From contig JADFVG010000198.1 in assembly GCA_015222405.1 (NCBI GenBank), positions 1 to 21,939 on the forward strand: a DNA stretch of 21,939 nt, in the 5' to 3' direction. This DNA is from Chloroflexota bacterium (GTDB taxonomy: Bacteria > Chloroflexota > Dehalococcoidia > E44-bin15). How positions within the stretch are numbered: position 1 is the first letter of the stretch; every line of letters starts with the position of its first letter. The translations under genes and the position numbers were made by a program. The notes below the pieces were generated by a model that saw only the letters and a list, made by a program, of their open reading frames with translations, did not search any database and had not been told where the DNA came from. Of this stretch, positions 8,084 through 14,655 are shown in pieces.

Positions 8084-8638
8084 CTACATTACAATCAGGT
8101 AGGCTTCGCAGTCGGGAGGCCTTTGGAACATATCATCGTTCTGCGGCTCTATGAGCCACACATTACCATCGATATCGACAAAGACATTCATTGCGTGCGC
8201 AGGGTCAGAGAACCAGATTATTCCCATGCTTAGCCCTGCCCATTCGGGCAGAGAATTTACCTGACCCCACAAGCGGAACTGAAAGTCGTCGCAATCATAA
8301 AGCTCAGGGACATAGACAAATTCGTCAGTAGCATCCCAATCTAGCAATTTCTCCACCTCACCAGACGGAACGAGCAAATATCTGCTGTCACTGAGATAAA
8401 TTCTATCCCCAACTTCAGGGAATTCTGCTAATAAACGCTCAGCCACATAATCACAGCTTTGCCATTCCCCGTTGGTCGGTGGTGATAGAATCCTGTCATT
8501 GGTGACAGTGGCTACCAGCACATCATGCCTAACCTCACATTGGCAGCCCCAAGGAATCAGGAAATACAGGATGCCCGCGAATACGGATAATTGTATGAGC
8601 AAGATGAGCGCCAATTTCCTTACCACAACAGCCCTCAC
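8084..8638 (-). CDS. Membrane-anchored MOA-like putative cysteine protease
   Basis: The 184-residue product has a basic N-terminus and one hydrophobic helix (residues ~9-29), so it is probably exported and membrane-tethered. The C-terminal half has YDCDDFQFRLWG (Cys116), a glycine/tryptophan-rich stretch, DPAHAMNVFVD (His148) and DGNVWLIEPQNDDMF (Glu164). That order of Cys-Asp-Asp, His and Glu-Pro-Gln resembles the papain-like C-terminal domain of Marasmius oreades agglutinin and its bacterial relatives, where Cys, His and Glu form the triad. The match is from memory of motifs, not a search. No lectin domain is present. Start is uncertain: GTG 8638 has no ribosome site, whereas GTG 8626 follows GAGGG. 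It sits 8 bases from the end of gyrA, convergent with it. Confidence 0.7.
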   Translation of the reverse strand: MRAVVVRKLALILLIQLSVFAGILYFLIPWGCQCEVRHDVLVATVTNDRILSPPTNGEWQSCDYVAERLLAEFPEVGDRIYLSDSRYLLVPSGEVEKLLDWDATDEFVYVPELYDCDDFQFRLWGQVNSLPEWAGLSMGIIWFSDPAHAMNVFVDIDGNVWLIEPQNDDMFQRPPDCEAYLIVM

Positions 8639-8652
8639 TATCGCACTTGGAG

Positions 8653-8679
8653 GCTATATGAGAATGCCGCTACTGTCAA
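8653..8679 (-). promoter_or_regulatory. Possible promoter for MOA-like gene
   Basis: On the minus strand a perfect TTGACA (8674-8679) and TATAGC (8653-8658) are 15 bases apart, a shorter spacing than ideal. A start near 8646 would leave a very short leader before GTG 8638 or about 20 bases before GTG 8626. Confidence 0.35.
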
Positions 8680-8847
8680 TGAACCTTTAGTACCGCAGTT
8701 GATGGACTGTTGGTACCACTACTGGCAGAGGTTAGACCCCCAAGGGGGTCGTTTTACAGGGTAACCTCGTCTATAGCACCTGGAGTGGGATCAGGGCAAT
8801 AATCGCCGGTAGGGTAGAGTTAACTATCGGGGTGGTACTGCGATGGA

Positions 8848-10716
8848 CTAAGAAGAAAGCCTGCTAGCGCCAGCATTGCCGTCAGCAGCCTGATACCGCT
8901 TTTGACAAGCGGGGTGCCAACGTTCTAGCCCGCAAGCTGAGCATGGACCGTAACGGCAGTCTTCTGTCTCCTCGCCCTCATAGGTGCGCTCATATTCCCT
9001 TCTGAGGAAGGCGGTGCTGACGCCAATATCGATGTGAGCCCAGGGGAACAGCTCATCCACAGGACGCTCACGGTTGGCATAGAAGGAGGGATCTAGCCCC
9101 GAGTCAGCAAAGGCATGGAGCCATTTTTCATAATCGAAACGCTCGCTCCAGGCGTCGAAGGTGCAGCCCATCTGCCAGGCGCAGTAGATGGCCTTAGCCA
9201 GGCGGCGGTCCCCCCGCGCCATTACTCCCTCAAGCAGGCTCATACGGGGCTCCTGCCACGAAAGGTGCGCCCCCGACCTTTTCAAGCCTCGCCTCAAAAC
9301 CTCAATCTTGGCCCGGAGTTCCTGTTCACCGTTTTGGGCTACCCATTGAAATGGAGTATGCGCTTTAGGCACAAAGGCAGAGGCACTGACCCTCATCTGG
9401 AAGGGTCTCCCTCTAGCTTTCCTCCCTACTTGGCAGAGCTTCCGCACTAGCTCAACAATGCCTTCTATATCGTGGGAGGTCTCCGTAGGCAAGCCAAGCA
9501 TGAAATAGAGCTTAACCCCGGTCCATCCCGCTCCGGCAGCGTTGCTCACAGTTTGCAGCAACTCCTCCTCGGAAACGCCTTTGTTAATCACCCAGCGCAA
9601 ACGCTCACTCCCCGCTTCAGGGGCAAAGGTCAATCCTCCCTTCCTTCCTGAAGCAAGCAAATCCATTAGCCGTACCGAGGTGTTATCCATGCGGAGGCTG
9701 GGGAGCGATAGTTTAAGGTGATAATCCCGATAGTGTGCCACCAGAGCACTGACCAAACCCTCGATACCGCCGTAGTCGCTGGTGCTTAAAGAAAGGAGAG
9801 AAAGCTCATTATAGCCGCAATTCTTGAGCAGCTCATCCGCCGCCTCCAAGACCTCTTCATGAGGCCGCTCCCGGAGTGGGCGATAGATGGTCCCCGCCTG
9901 GCAGAAGCGACAGCCCCTAGTGCAGCCCCGTTGGATCTCGATGGCTGCCCTATCGTGCACCGTCTCCACATAAGGAACCACTGGCCTGGTCAGTGGCGGG
10001 AGCAGGTTGGCTACCACGCGACGCTTGATGCTGGAGCTTACTCCCGGGACTGTGGGCTCAATGCTGAGTATGGTGCCATCATCACCATAGTCAACTTGGT
10101 ACAGGCTGGGAACATAGATACCAGAGATATTTGCCGATTCCCGCAGCAACTCCTCCTTCCGTCCCGAGCCCCTCAGCTTCCAGCGGCGAAAGGTCTGCAA
10201 AAGCTCTAGGAGCACCTCTTCACCTTCGCCGAGGATGAAAAGATCGATAAATTCGGCCATGGGTTCGGGATTGAGGGCACAACCGCCCCCAGCGATGACT
10301 AGGGGATATGAATCATCCCGCTCAGCAGCAAACACCGGTATCTGAGCGAGGTCAAGCATATTGAGCACGTTGGTGTAGGTGAGCTCATAGCCCAGGGAGA
10401 AGCCAATGATATCGAAGTCTCTAAGCGGGCGCTTCGATTCCAGGCTGAAGAGGGGAAGAGATGCCTTCCTCATCTCAGCCTCCATGTCAACCCAAGGGGC
10501 GTAGGCTCGCTCGACGAGGGCCTTTGGCTGTCTGTTCACCAGGTCGTAGAGGATGGATAACCCCAAATTGGACATGCCAATCTCATAGAGATCGGGGTAA
10601 AGGAGGGCCATCCTGACATCGACAGCATCCCAGTCTTTCACAATGCTGTTCCACTCGCCCCCAGTGTAACGGGCGGGCCTGGTTACCAGAGGAAGAATAT
10701 GATCGAGTCGCATCAT
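8848..10716 (-). CDS. B12-binding-type radical SAM protein
   Basis: The 622-residue protein has an N-terminal cobalamin-binding-like Rossmann region (residues ~36-175, including IIGFSLGYELTYTNVLNML and IAGGGCALNPEPMAEFIDLFILGEGEE). The radical SAM core follows, whose [4Fe-4S] ligands are Cys265, Cys269 and Cys272 (CTRGCRFC). The core continues through STSDYGG, APEAGSERLRWVINKG and KLYFMLGLPTE. A C-terminal cysteine cluster (CRYGPCSACG...HPAC) may hold a second cluster. This matches the uncharacterised TIGR03960-type family, often next to or fused with a DUF2344 protein and rplU-rpmA; the DUF2344 partner is absent here. The substrate is unknown, possibly tRNA or ribosome related. ATG 10716 lies only nine bases after the TATAAT of its promoter with no ribosome site, so a leaderless mRNA is likely. 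Confidence 0.88.
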   Translation of the reverse strand: MMRLDHILPLVTRPARYTGGEWNSIVKDWDAVDVRMALLYPDLYEIGMSNLGLSILYDLVNRQPKALVERAYAPWVDMEAEMRKASLPLFSLESKRPLRDFDIIGFSLGYELTYTNVLNMLDLAQIPVFAAERDDSYPLVIAGGGCALNPEPMAEFIDLFILGEGEEVLLELLQTFRRWKLRGSGRKEELLRESANISGIYVPSLYQVDYGDDGTILSIEPTVPGVSSSIKRRVVANLLPPLTRPVVPYVETVHDRAAIEIQRGCTRGCRFCQAGTIYRPLRERPHEEVLEAADELLKNCGYNELSLLSLSTSDYGGIEGLVSALVAHYRDYHLKLSLPSLRMDNTSVRLMDLLASGRKGGLTFAPEAGSERLRWVINKGVSEEELLQTVSNAAGAGWTGVKLYFMLGLPTETSHDIEGIVELVRKLCQVGRKARGRPFQMRVSASAFVPKAHTPFQWVAQNGEQELRAKIEVLRRGLKRSGAHLSWQEPRMSLLEGVMARGDRRLAKAIYCAWQMGCTFDAWSERFDYEKWLHAFADSGLDPSFYANRERPVDELFPWAHIDIGVSTAFLRREYERTYEGEETEDCRYGPCSACGLERWHPACQKRYQAADGNAGASRLSS

Positions 10717-10725
10717 AGCGCTTCT

Positions 10726-10755
10726 ATTATAGCTTTAATCGCCCGTAACGGGCAA
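10726..10755 (-). promoter_or_regulatory. Promoter for radical SAM gene
   Basis: On the minus strand TTGCCC (10750-10755) and a perfect TATAAT (10726-10731) are 18 bases apart. The expected start (10717-10719) coincides almost exactly with the ATG at 10716, which predicts a transcript with virtually no 5' leader. Confidence 0.55.
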
Positions 10756-10794
10756 CTTAGTACCAATGTACTCACAAATTAGAGCCTCTCCACT

Positions 10795-10823
10795 TTGACA
10801 TTCTTACCGAGATATGCTACGGT
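10795..10823 (+). promoter_or_regulatory. Possible promoter for lipoprotein-rplU operon
   Basis: A perfect TTGACA (10795-10800) is followed 17 bases later by a weak TACGGT (10818-10823). The location, 26 bases before ATG 10849, is right, but the -10 match is poor. Confidence 0.35.
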
Positions 10824-10848
10824 TTATCCTAGCCAAAGAGGAGAAATC

Positions 10849-11820
10849 ATGGGTAAGAAAATTGTTCTTGTATTTATCGCCATTGCCTTAGTGGCTGGCT
10901 TGGGCGGAGTTATCGGGTGCGAAACGGAGAAGGGGATTGCAGCCATAGACCTAGTGCCGCAAACGGCGGATTTTGCCGCCAGCGTAAACCTGAACAGAAT
11001 CTTCGCCGATGACGATGTCCTGGATATAATCAATGAGATCGCAGCCAACATGGAGGAGCCAAAAACCGTCGACGACCTATTAGATCAGGTGAAAGAGGAA
11101 ACGGGCATCGATCTCGAAGATTTCTCCAAGGTGCTGATATTTGGCGAAATTGAATCCGAGGACTATTTCGGGATCATCGCGAAGGGGGACTTTGACCAGA
11201 AAGCCCTCATCGACAGCATCGAGAGCGCCGTCGGTGAAGAACTGTCCACCAGCGACTACAAAGGTTATCAAATTTACAGCTTTGGTGACAATGAGGTGGC
11301 CCTCTGCTTCCTCAACAGCGACACCATCCTTGGCGGCAGCAGGGTGGCGGTGAAAGATGCTATCGATGTCGAAAAGGGAGCACCATCTCTGGATGAACCA
11401 ATCTACGACATCTATAACGCCCTGGGCGATGCCTGGGTCAAAGTGGCAATGGAAATACCGGCAGAGGCGATGGAAGAGATTCCCGAGGAGCTTCCCCAAG
11501 GCCTTGAGACCTTCCAAAATATTGAGGCGATTGGAATCAGCTTCAATAAAGTAGGAGTAAACCTATCCTTTCAGTTGAAGCTGCTCTTCCCCAACAGCAG
11601 TAGCGCAGAGGATGCTAAAGACGCATTTGACGCTCTAATAGGCACACTCGCTTTTTTGCCCGACCTTCCCGGTGAAGTTATGGATATAGTGGATAGACTG
11701 AATGTGCGTCAAAGCGGCTCCTGGATAACGGTGTCCTTTGAGGCGACAAAGGCAGAGATGCGGACTTGGGCCCGGGATTTAGGGCCGGCTTTTCAGGATA
11801 TGGGGGGGTTGGCGCCTTAG
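10849..11820 (+). CDS. DUF3352-like conserved lipoprotein
   Basis: The product has 323 residues. ATG 10849 is chosen because AAGAGGAG precedes it by five bases and the next residues form a lipoprotein signal: basic MGKK, a hydrophobic stretch, and lipobox VIGC with Cys24 as the lipid-modified residue. The mature part alternates beta strands and helices (FAASVNLNRI, SKVLIFGEI, DYFGIIAKGDFD, YQIYSFGD, ILGGSRVAVKDAI), resembling the DUF3352-type repeat seen in surface lipoproteins, and it is strongly acidic. The function is unknown. It probably sits on the outer face of the membrane. It lies 45 bases upstream of rplU with no terminator between, so cotranscription with the ribosomal genes is likely, an odd partner for them. 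Confidence 0.78.
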   Translation: MGKKIVLVFIAIALVAGLGGVIGCETEKGIAAIDLVPQTADFAASVNLNRIFADDDVLDIINEIAANMEEPKTVDDLLDQVKEETGIDLEDFSKVLIFGEIESEDYFGIIAKGDFDQKALIDSIESAVGEELSTSDYKGYQIYSFGDNEVALCFLNSDTILGGSRVAVKDAIDVEKGAPSLDEPIYDIYNALGDAWVKVAMEIPAEAMEEIPEELPQGLETFQNIEAIGISFNKVGVNLSFQLKLLFPNSSSAEDAKDAFDALIGTLAFLPDLPGEVMDIVDRLNVRQSGSWITVSFEATKAEMRTWARDLGPAFQDMGGLAP

Positions 11821-11865
11821 GGGAATTTCGGCTTCTGTTGACCGCCTCAAGAAAGGGGCTTGATT

Positions 11866-12213
11866 TTGGCACGTAAGACGCCTACAAAAAAGAAAAGCAA
11901 GACTTACGCCATCGTTGAGACCGGGGGAAAGCAATATAAGGTCTCCGCGGGAGATACCATCGATGTCGACCGCCTTCCAGCAGAGGAAGGGAGCACCATC
12001 GAGCTGGATAGGGTATTGCTCGTTGCCGATGGGGATAAGGTGAGTGTAGGCCGACCTACGGTGGAGGGGGCCAAGGTTATCGCCGAAGTCCTGGGTGAGG
12101 GCAAGGGAGAGAAGATCATCGTCTTCAAATACAAACCCAAGGTACACTATCGGAGGAAGATAGGACATCGGCAAATCTACACCCGACTTGCGATAAAAGA
12201 GATAGTATGCTAG
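11866..12213 (+). CDS. rplU: 50S ribosomal protein L21
   Basis: L21 binds 23S rRNA in the large subunit. The family opening YAIVETGGKQYKVSAGDTI and the C-terminal KPKVHYRRKIGHRQIYTRLAIKEI are both clear. TTG 11866 is the best start: the AAAGGGG ribosome site (11852-11858) is seven bases away, and the protein then begins MARKTPTKKKSK, a lysine-rich extension about ten residues longer than the usual start. An upstream TTG at 11860 sits too close to that site. It is followed by rpmA after 74 bases, the standard L21-L27 order. Confidence 0.95.
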   Translation: MARKTPTKKKSKTYAIVETGGKQYKVSAGDTIDVDRLPAEEGSTIELDRVLLVADGDKVSVGRPTVEGAKVIAEVLGEGKGEKIIVFKYKPKVHYRRKIGHRQIYTRLAIKEIVC

Positions 12214-12287
12214 CATGAGGCGAGGAATCGGTTTAGATCCTGGCGACAAGCGTTTTCATATCGAAAAGCAAGGAAGAGAGCGAAAAA

Positions 12288-12542
12288 GTGGCGCATAAAA
12301 AGGGTGGTGGCAGCACAAAGTTGGGGCGAGACAGCCAGGCGCAGCGGCTCGGAGTGAAGCGCTATGGCGGTCAGTATGTGCGCGCGGGTTCAATAATCGT
12401 TCGCCAGCGAGGCACTCGGATTCGACCCGGCAATAACGTGGGCCTGGGACGAGATCACACCCTGTTCGCCCTCATCGATGGCGTTGTCAAGTTCGAGCCG
12501 GCAACCAAAATCAGGAAAAAGGTCAGCGTCTACAGCTCGTAA
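12288..12542 (+). CDS. rpmA: 50S ribosomal protein L27
   Basis: L27 is an 84-residue protein whose N-terminal tail reaches the peptidyl-transferase centre. It starts at GTG 12288 behind AAGGAAGAGAG and begins AHKKGGGSTKLGRDSQAQR, the canonical mature N-terminus, so no Firmicutes-type cleaved prosequence is present. The rest (RYGGQYVRAGSIIVRQRGTRIRPG and GRDHTLFALIDGVVKFE) matches the family throughout. Only one base separates its stop from rpmE. Confidence 0.97.
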   Translation: MAHKKGGGSTKLGRDSQAQRLGVKRYGGQYVRAGSIIVRQRGTRIRPGNNVGLGRDHTLFALIDGVVKFEPATKIRKKVSVYSS

Positions 12543-12543
12543 A

Positions 12544-12744
12544 ATGAAAGAAAAGATTCATCCCAAGTATATGGAGGCCAAGGTCATCTGCTCCTGCGGC
12601 AATACCTTCACCACCGGCTCCACTAAGGAGGTGCTTAAAGTGGAGGTTTGCAGTAAGTGTCATCCGTTCTTTACCGGGGAGCGGCGCATTATGGATGCCA
12701 CAGGAAGGGTGGAGCGCTTTAAGCGGCGATACAAGATACAGTAA
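12544..12744 (+). CDS. rpmE: 50S ribosomal protein L31, zinc form
   Basis: The 66-residue L31 begins MKEKIHPKYMEAKVICSCG and ends GRVERFKRRYKIQ. The CSC pair and the CSKC pair provide the four zinc-binding cysteines of the C+ form, as opposed to the zinc-free form made under zinc limitation. ATG 12544 is one base past the rpmA stop with no separate ribosome site, which implies translational coupling. The gene is closed by the terminator at 12765-12789. Confidence 0.95.
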   Translation: MKEKIHPKYMEAKVICSCGNTFTTGSTKEVLKVEVCSKCHPFFTGERRIMDATGRVERFKRRYKIQ

Positions 12745-12764
12745 GCGGCATCGTAGTAGGAAGG

Positions 12765-12789
12765 GCGGAGCCAAGGGCTCCGCTTTTTT
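12765..12789 (+). terminator. Rho-independent terminator after rpmE
   Basis: GCGGAGCC (12765-12772), loop AAG, and GGCTCCGC (12776-12783) form a perfect 8-bp GC-rich stem followed by six T (12784-12789). It ends the lipoprotein-rplU-rpmA-rpmE unit. There is no matching T-run on the minus strand for the convergent hisI. Confidence 0.93.
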
Positions 12790-12792
12790 CAT

Positions 12793-13104
12793 TTACACTT
12801 CCTTTAACTCGCGAAAGAAGCAACTCCTATTTCCGGTATGGCATACCGGACCGGCAGCCTCCACCTGAACTAGAAGAGCATCGTCATCACAGTCCCTGAA
12901 CATGGAACGGACATTGAGGAAGCTCCCCGATGTCTCACCTTTGTGCCACAGTTCCTGTCGGCTACGGCTATAGAACCAGACCTGACCGCTGTCAAGCGTC
13001 CTCTTCAGCGACTCCTGATTCATGTAACCCAGCATCAGCACCTCGCCATTGATCGCATCCTGGATGATAACCGGGATTAGCCCCTTTTCATCGAACTTGA
13101 GCAT
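12793..13104 (-). CDS. hisI: Phosphoribosyl-AMP cyclohydrolase
   Basis: This 103-residue metal-dependent enzyme opens the adenine ring of phosphoribosyl-AMP, the third step of histidine synthesis. The DCDDDALLVQV metal-binding aspartates and the zinc-type cysteines in CHTGNRSCF are present, along with MLGYMNQESL and WFYSRSR. It is the stand-alone cyclohydrolase without the fused HisE pyrophosphohydrolase domain. An in-frame TGA two codons upstream fixes ATG 13104 as the start, and AGGAGGG lies about ten bases before it. It follows hisA by 19 bases on the same strand. hisE, hisF and the rest of the pathway are not in the window. Confidence 0.94.
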   Translation of the reverse strand: MLKFDEKGLIPVIIQDAINGEVLMLGYMNQESLKRTLDSGQVWFYSRSRQELWHKGETSGSFLNVRSMFRDCDDDALLVQVEAAGPVCHTGNRSCFFRELKEV

Positions 13105-13123
13105 GATTCACCAACCCTCCTAG

Positions 13124-13837
13124 TTAACCAATAACCGCCAGCGCCTCACCGAGGTCTAAATCCCCGGTGTAGAGCGCACGGCCAATAATTGCTCCTTCCA
13201 CGCCAATCTCGGCCAACCTCTCGAGGTGTTCAAGCTTTGCAATGCCCCCGGAGGCAATAACAGGCAAATTCGTCTTGTCGATCAAATCGGCTATAGCTCT
13301 AAAATTGGGTTCGGTGAGAGTGCCATCGCGGGTGATGTCGGTATAGATGAAGCGCCCGACCCCAAGAGATGCCATTTTCTCCACCAGCTCGGTGGCAGCG
13401 ACTGTTGTCTTTTCCCGCCAACCATGGCTGGCAACGAAGCCCTCAATGGCATCGATGCTGACGATGATCCTCTCACCAAACTTTTGGCACACCTCACGGA
13501 CAAGGCCGTGATCCTCTATAGCCGCTGTGCCCAGGATAGCCCGCTCCACGCCCATATCAAGCACCTGCTCCACTACATCCAGCCGGCGCAGGCCACCACC
13601 TAGCTGAAGGGGAATCTTAACCGAGGCCACTATCTCCTCAACAAGGGAAGCATGGCATAGCTCCCCTTGTGAAGCGCCATCAAGGTCAACTATGTGAAGC
13701 CGAGGTGCCCCCAGCGATTGCCATTGGACGGCAACGGCAACGGGGTCTGGAGAGAAGAGCGTCTCCTGGCTAAAGTCGCCCTGATAGAGGCGAACGCATC
13801 TCCCCTGCCTCAGGTCGATGGCGGGAATAATCTCCAT
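13124..13837 (-). CDS. hisA: ProFAR isomerase
   Basis: HisA is the (beta/alpha)8-barrel isomerase that converts ProFAR to PRFAR in histidine synthesis. The two catalytic aspartates are Asp8 (IIPAIDLRQG) and Asp129 (VSIDAIEG), matching Asp8 and Asp127 of the Thermotoga enzyme. Phosphate-binding loops LQLGGG and VIASGGI, plus TDITRDGT, are intact. ATG 13837 is chosen because the protein then begins MEIIPAIDL like the family and AGGGGA lies eight bases upstream; a longer frame reaching 13891 adds 18 unrelated residues. The length is 237 residues, which is normal. It is the first gene of a hisA-hisI pair with its own promoter. Confidence 0.95.
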   Translation of the reverse strand: MEIIPAIDLRQGRCVRLYQGDFSQETLFSPDPVAVAVQWQSLGAPRLHIVDLDGASQGELCHASLVEEIVASVKIPLQLGGGLRRLDVVEQVLDMGVERAILGTAAIEDHGLVREVCQKFGERIIVSIDAIEGFVASHGWREKTTVAATELVEKMASLGVGRFIYTDITRDGTLTEPNFRAIADLIDKTNLPVIASGGIAKLEHLERLAEIGVEGAIIGRALYTGDLDLGEALAVIG

Positions 13838-13861
13838 CAGCATTTCCCCTGCTATAAGCGC

Positions 13862-13891
13862 ATTATAACACGGAGCACGCAAATCGCCCAA
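13862..13891 (-). promoter_or_regulatory. hisA promoter with extended -10
   Basis: On the minus strand TTGGGC (13886-13891) and a perfect TATAAT (13862-13867) are 18 bases apart, and the bases just before the -10 read TGT, an extended -10 motif. The leader would be only about 18 bases, leaving no room for a T-box or his attenuator. Confidence 0.55.
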
Positions 13892-13926
13892 AATTCACTG
13901 CTGTCAACAGCGGACACTAAACATCC

Positions 13927-13956
13927 TTGACAACGAGGGAGGTCTCTTGCTACACT
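13927..13956 (+). promoter_or_regulatory. cobO promoter with extended -10
   Basis: A perfect TTGACA (13927-13932) and TACACT (13951-13956) are 18 bases apart, with TGC directly before the -10 (extended -10). Transcription would begin near 13963 and run through a leader of roughly 68 bases containing the hairpin at 13999-14021. Confidence 0.55.
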
Positions 13957-13998
13957 CTGAAGGTGAACCACAAATGCCCACCGCCATCCAGGTGGGGC

Positions 13999-14021
13999 AA
14001 GGCCTGTGACGGCCGGGCCTT
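13999..14021 (+). promoter_or_regulatory. Hairpin in the cobO leader
   Basis: AAGGCC (13999-14004) pairs with GGCCTT (14016-14021) around an 11-base loop, followed by TT and then C. A second possible stem, CCCACC with GGTGGG, lies just upstream (around 13978-13996). The short T-run makes it a weak terminator at best, but two hairpins in a row ahead of a gene without a ribosome site suggest attenuation or translational control. Confidence 0.35.
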
Positions 14022-14030
14022 TTCAACATC

Positions 14031-14570
14031 ATGATGAAGAATGAACCTCTGGAAATAGGACTGGTAGAGATCTTCACTGGCAATGGCAAAGGTAAGACCT
14101 CTGCTGCCCTGGGGGTAATACTTCGTGCCGCGGGTCAAGGGCTTCGCTCCCATATCATCTACTTCATGAAAGGGGGTTATCAGTATGGAGAGCGAAATGT
14201 GTTCGCTCTTCTGCCCCATGTTACCTACCAGAGCTTCGGACATGAGGGCTTTGTTGACCCAAATAATGTGAAGGAGGAGGAGAGGCAGCAGGCAAGGGAG
14301 GGGCTTGATGCAGCCCGCCAGGCGCTGGCTAGCAGCGACTACGACCTGGTAGTGCTGGACGAGATAAACATCGCCGTTGCCTGGAAGCTTATAGGCATAG
14401 AGGAGGTGCTCCAGCTCATCAAGGACAAGCCGCAAAATGTGGAGCTTATCCTCACTGGTCGTCATGCCGACCCGGAGCTTATTGAAAGGGCTGACCTAGT
14501 TACCGATATGGTAGAGATCAAGCATCCCTTCCACAAGGGGATAAAGGCAAGGAGAGGAATCGATTACTGA
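14031..14570 (+). CDS. cobO: Cob(I)yrinic acid a,c-diamide adenosyltransferase
   Basis: This 179-residue CobA/CobO/BtuR-type enzyme transfers the 5'-deoxyadenosyl group of ATP to the cobalt of reduced corrinoids. The P-loop TGNGKGKT spans residues 16-23, and VVLDEINIA and the C-terminal HPFHKGIKARRGIDY are diagnostic. It may serve de novo synthesis or salvage; no other cob genes are in the window. ATG 14031 is followed at once by ATG 14034, and neither has a clear ribosome site; the upstream hairpin occupies that space. It heads a plus-strand run with the FBPase (82-base gap), rdgB and moaA. Confidence 0.95.
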   Translation: MMKNEPLEIGLVEIFTGNGKGKTSAALGVILRAAGQGLRSHIIYFMKGGYQYGERNVFALLPHVTYQSFGHEGFVDPNNVKEEERQQAREGLDAARQALASSDYDLVVLDEINIAVAWKLIGIEEVLQLIKDKPQNVELILTGRHADPELIERADLVTDMVEIKHPFHKGIKARRGIDY

Positions 14571-14655
14571 AGCTGCGCCTCCCAGAGAACCTCATACCCT
14601 ATATTGTGAGGCGATGGGTGCCAATAAATAGACCAATTCGGAAAGGAGGAAGATG

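Noticed and set aside
8658..8690. Ten-codon frame behind GGAGG as a leader peptide
   Set aside because: It lies on the plus strand with no plus-strand gene downstream to regulate.
8735..8750. GACCCCC/GGGGGTC inverted repeat as a terminator
   Set aside because: The loop is only two bases and the following GTTTTAC is a poor T-run; no plus-strand gene ends nearby and the minus strand has no T-run after it.
13957..14030. Cobalamin riboswitch upstream of cobO
   Set aside because: The leader is only about 70 bases and has no B12-box core; a standard element needs roughly 200 bases.
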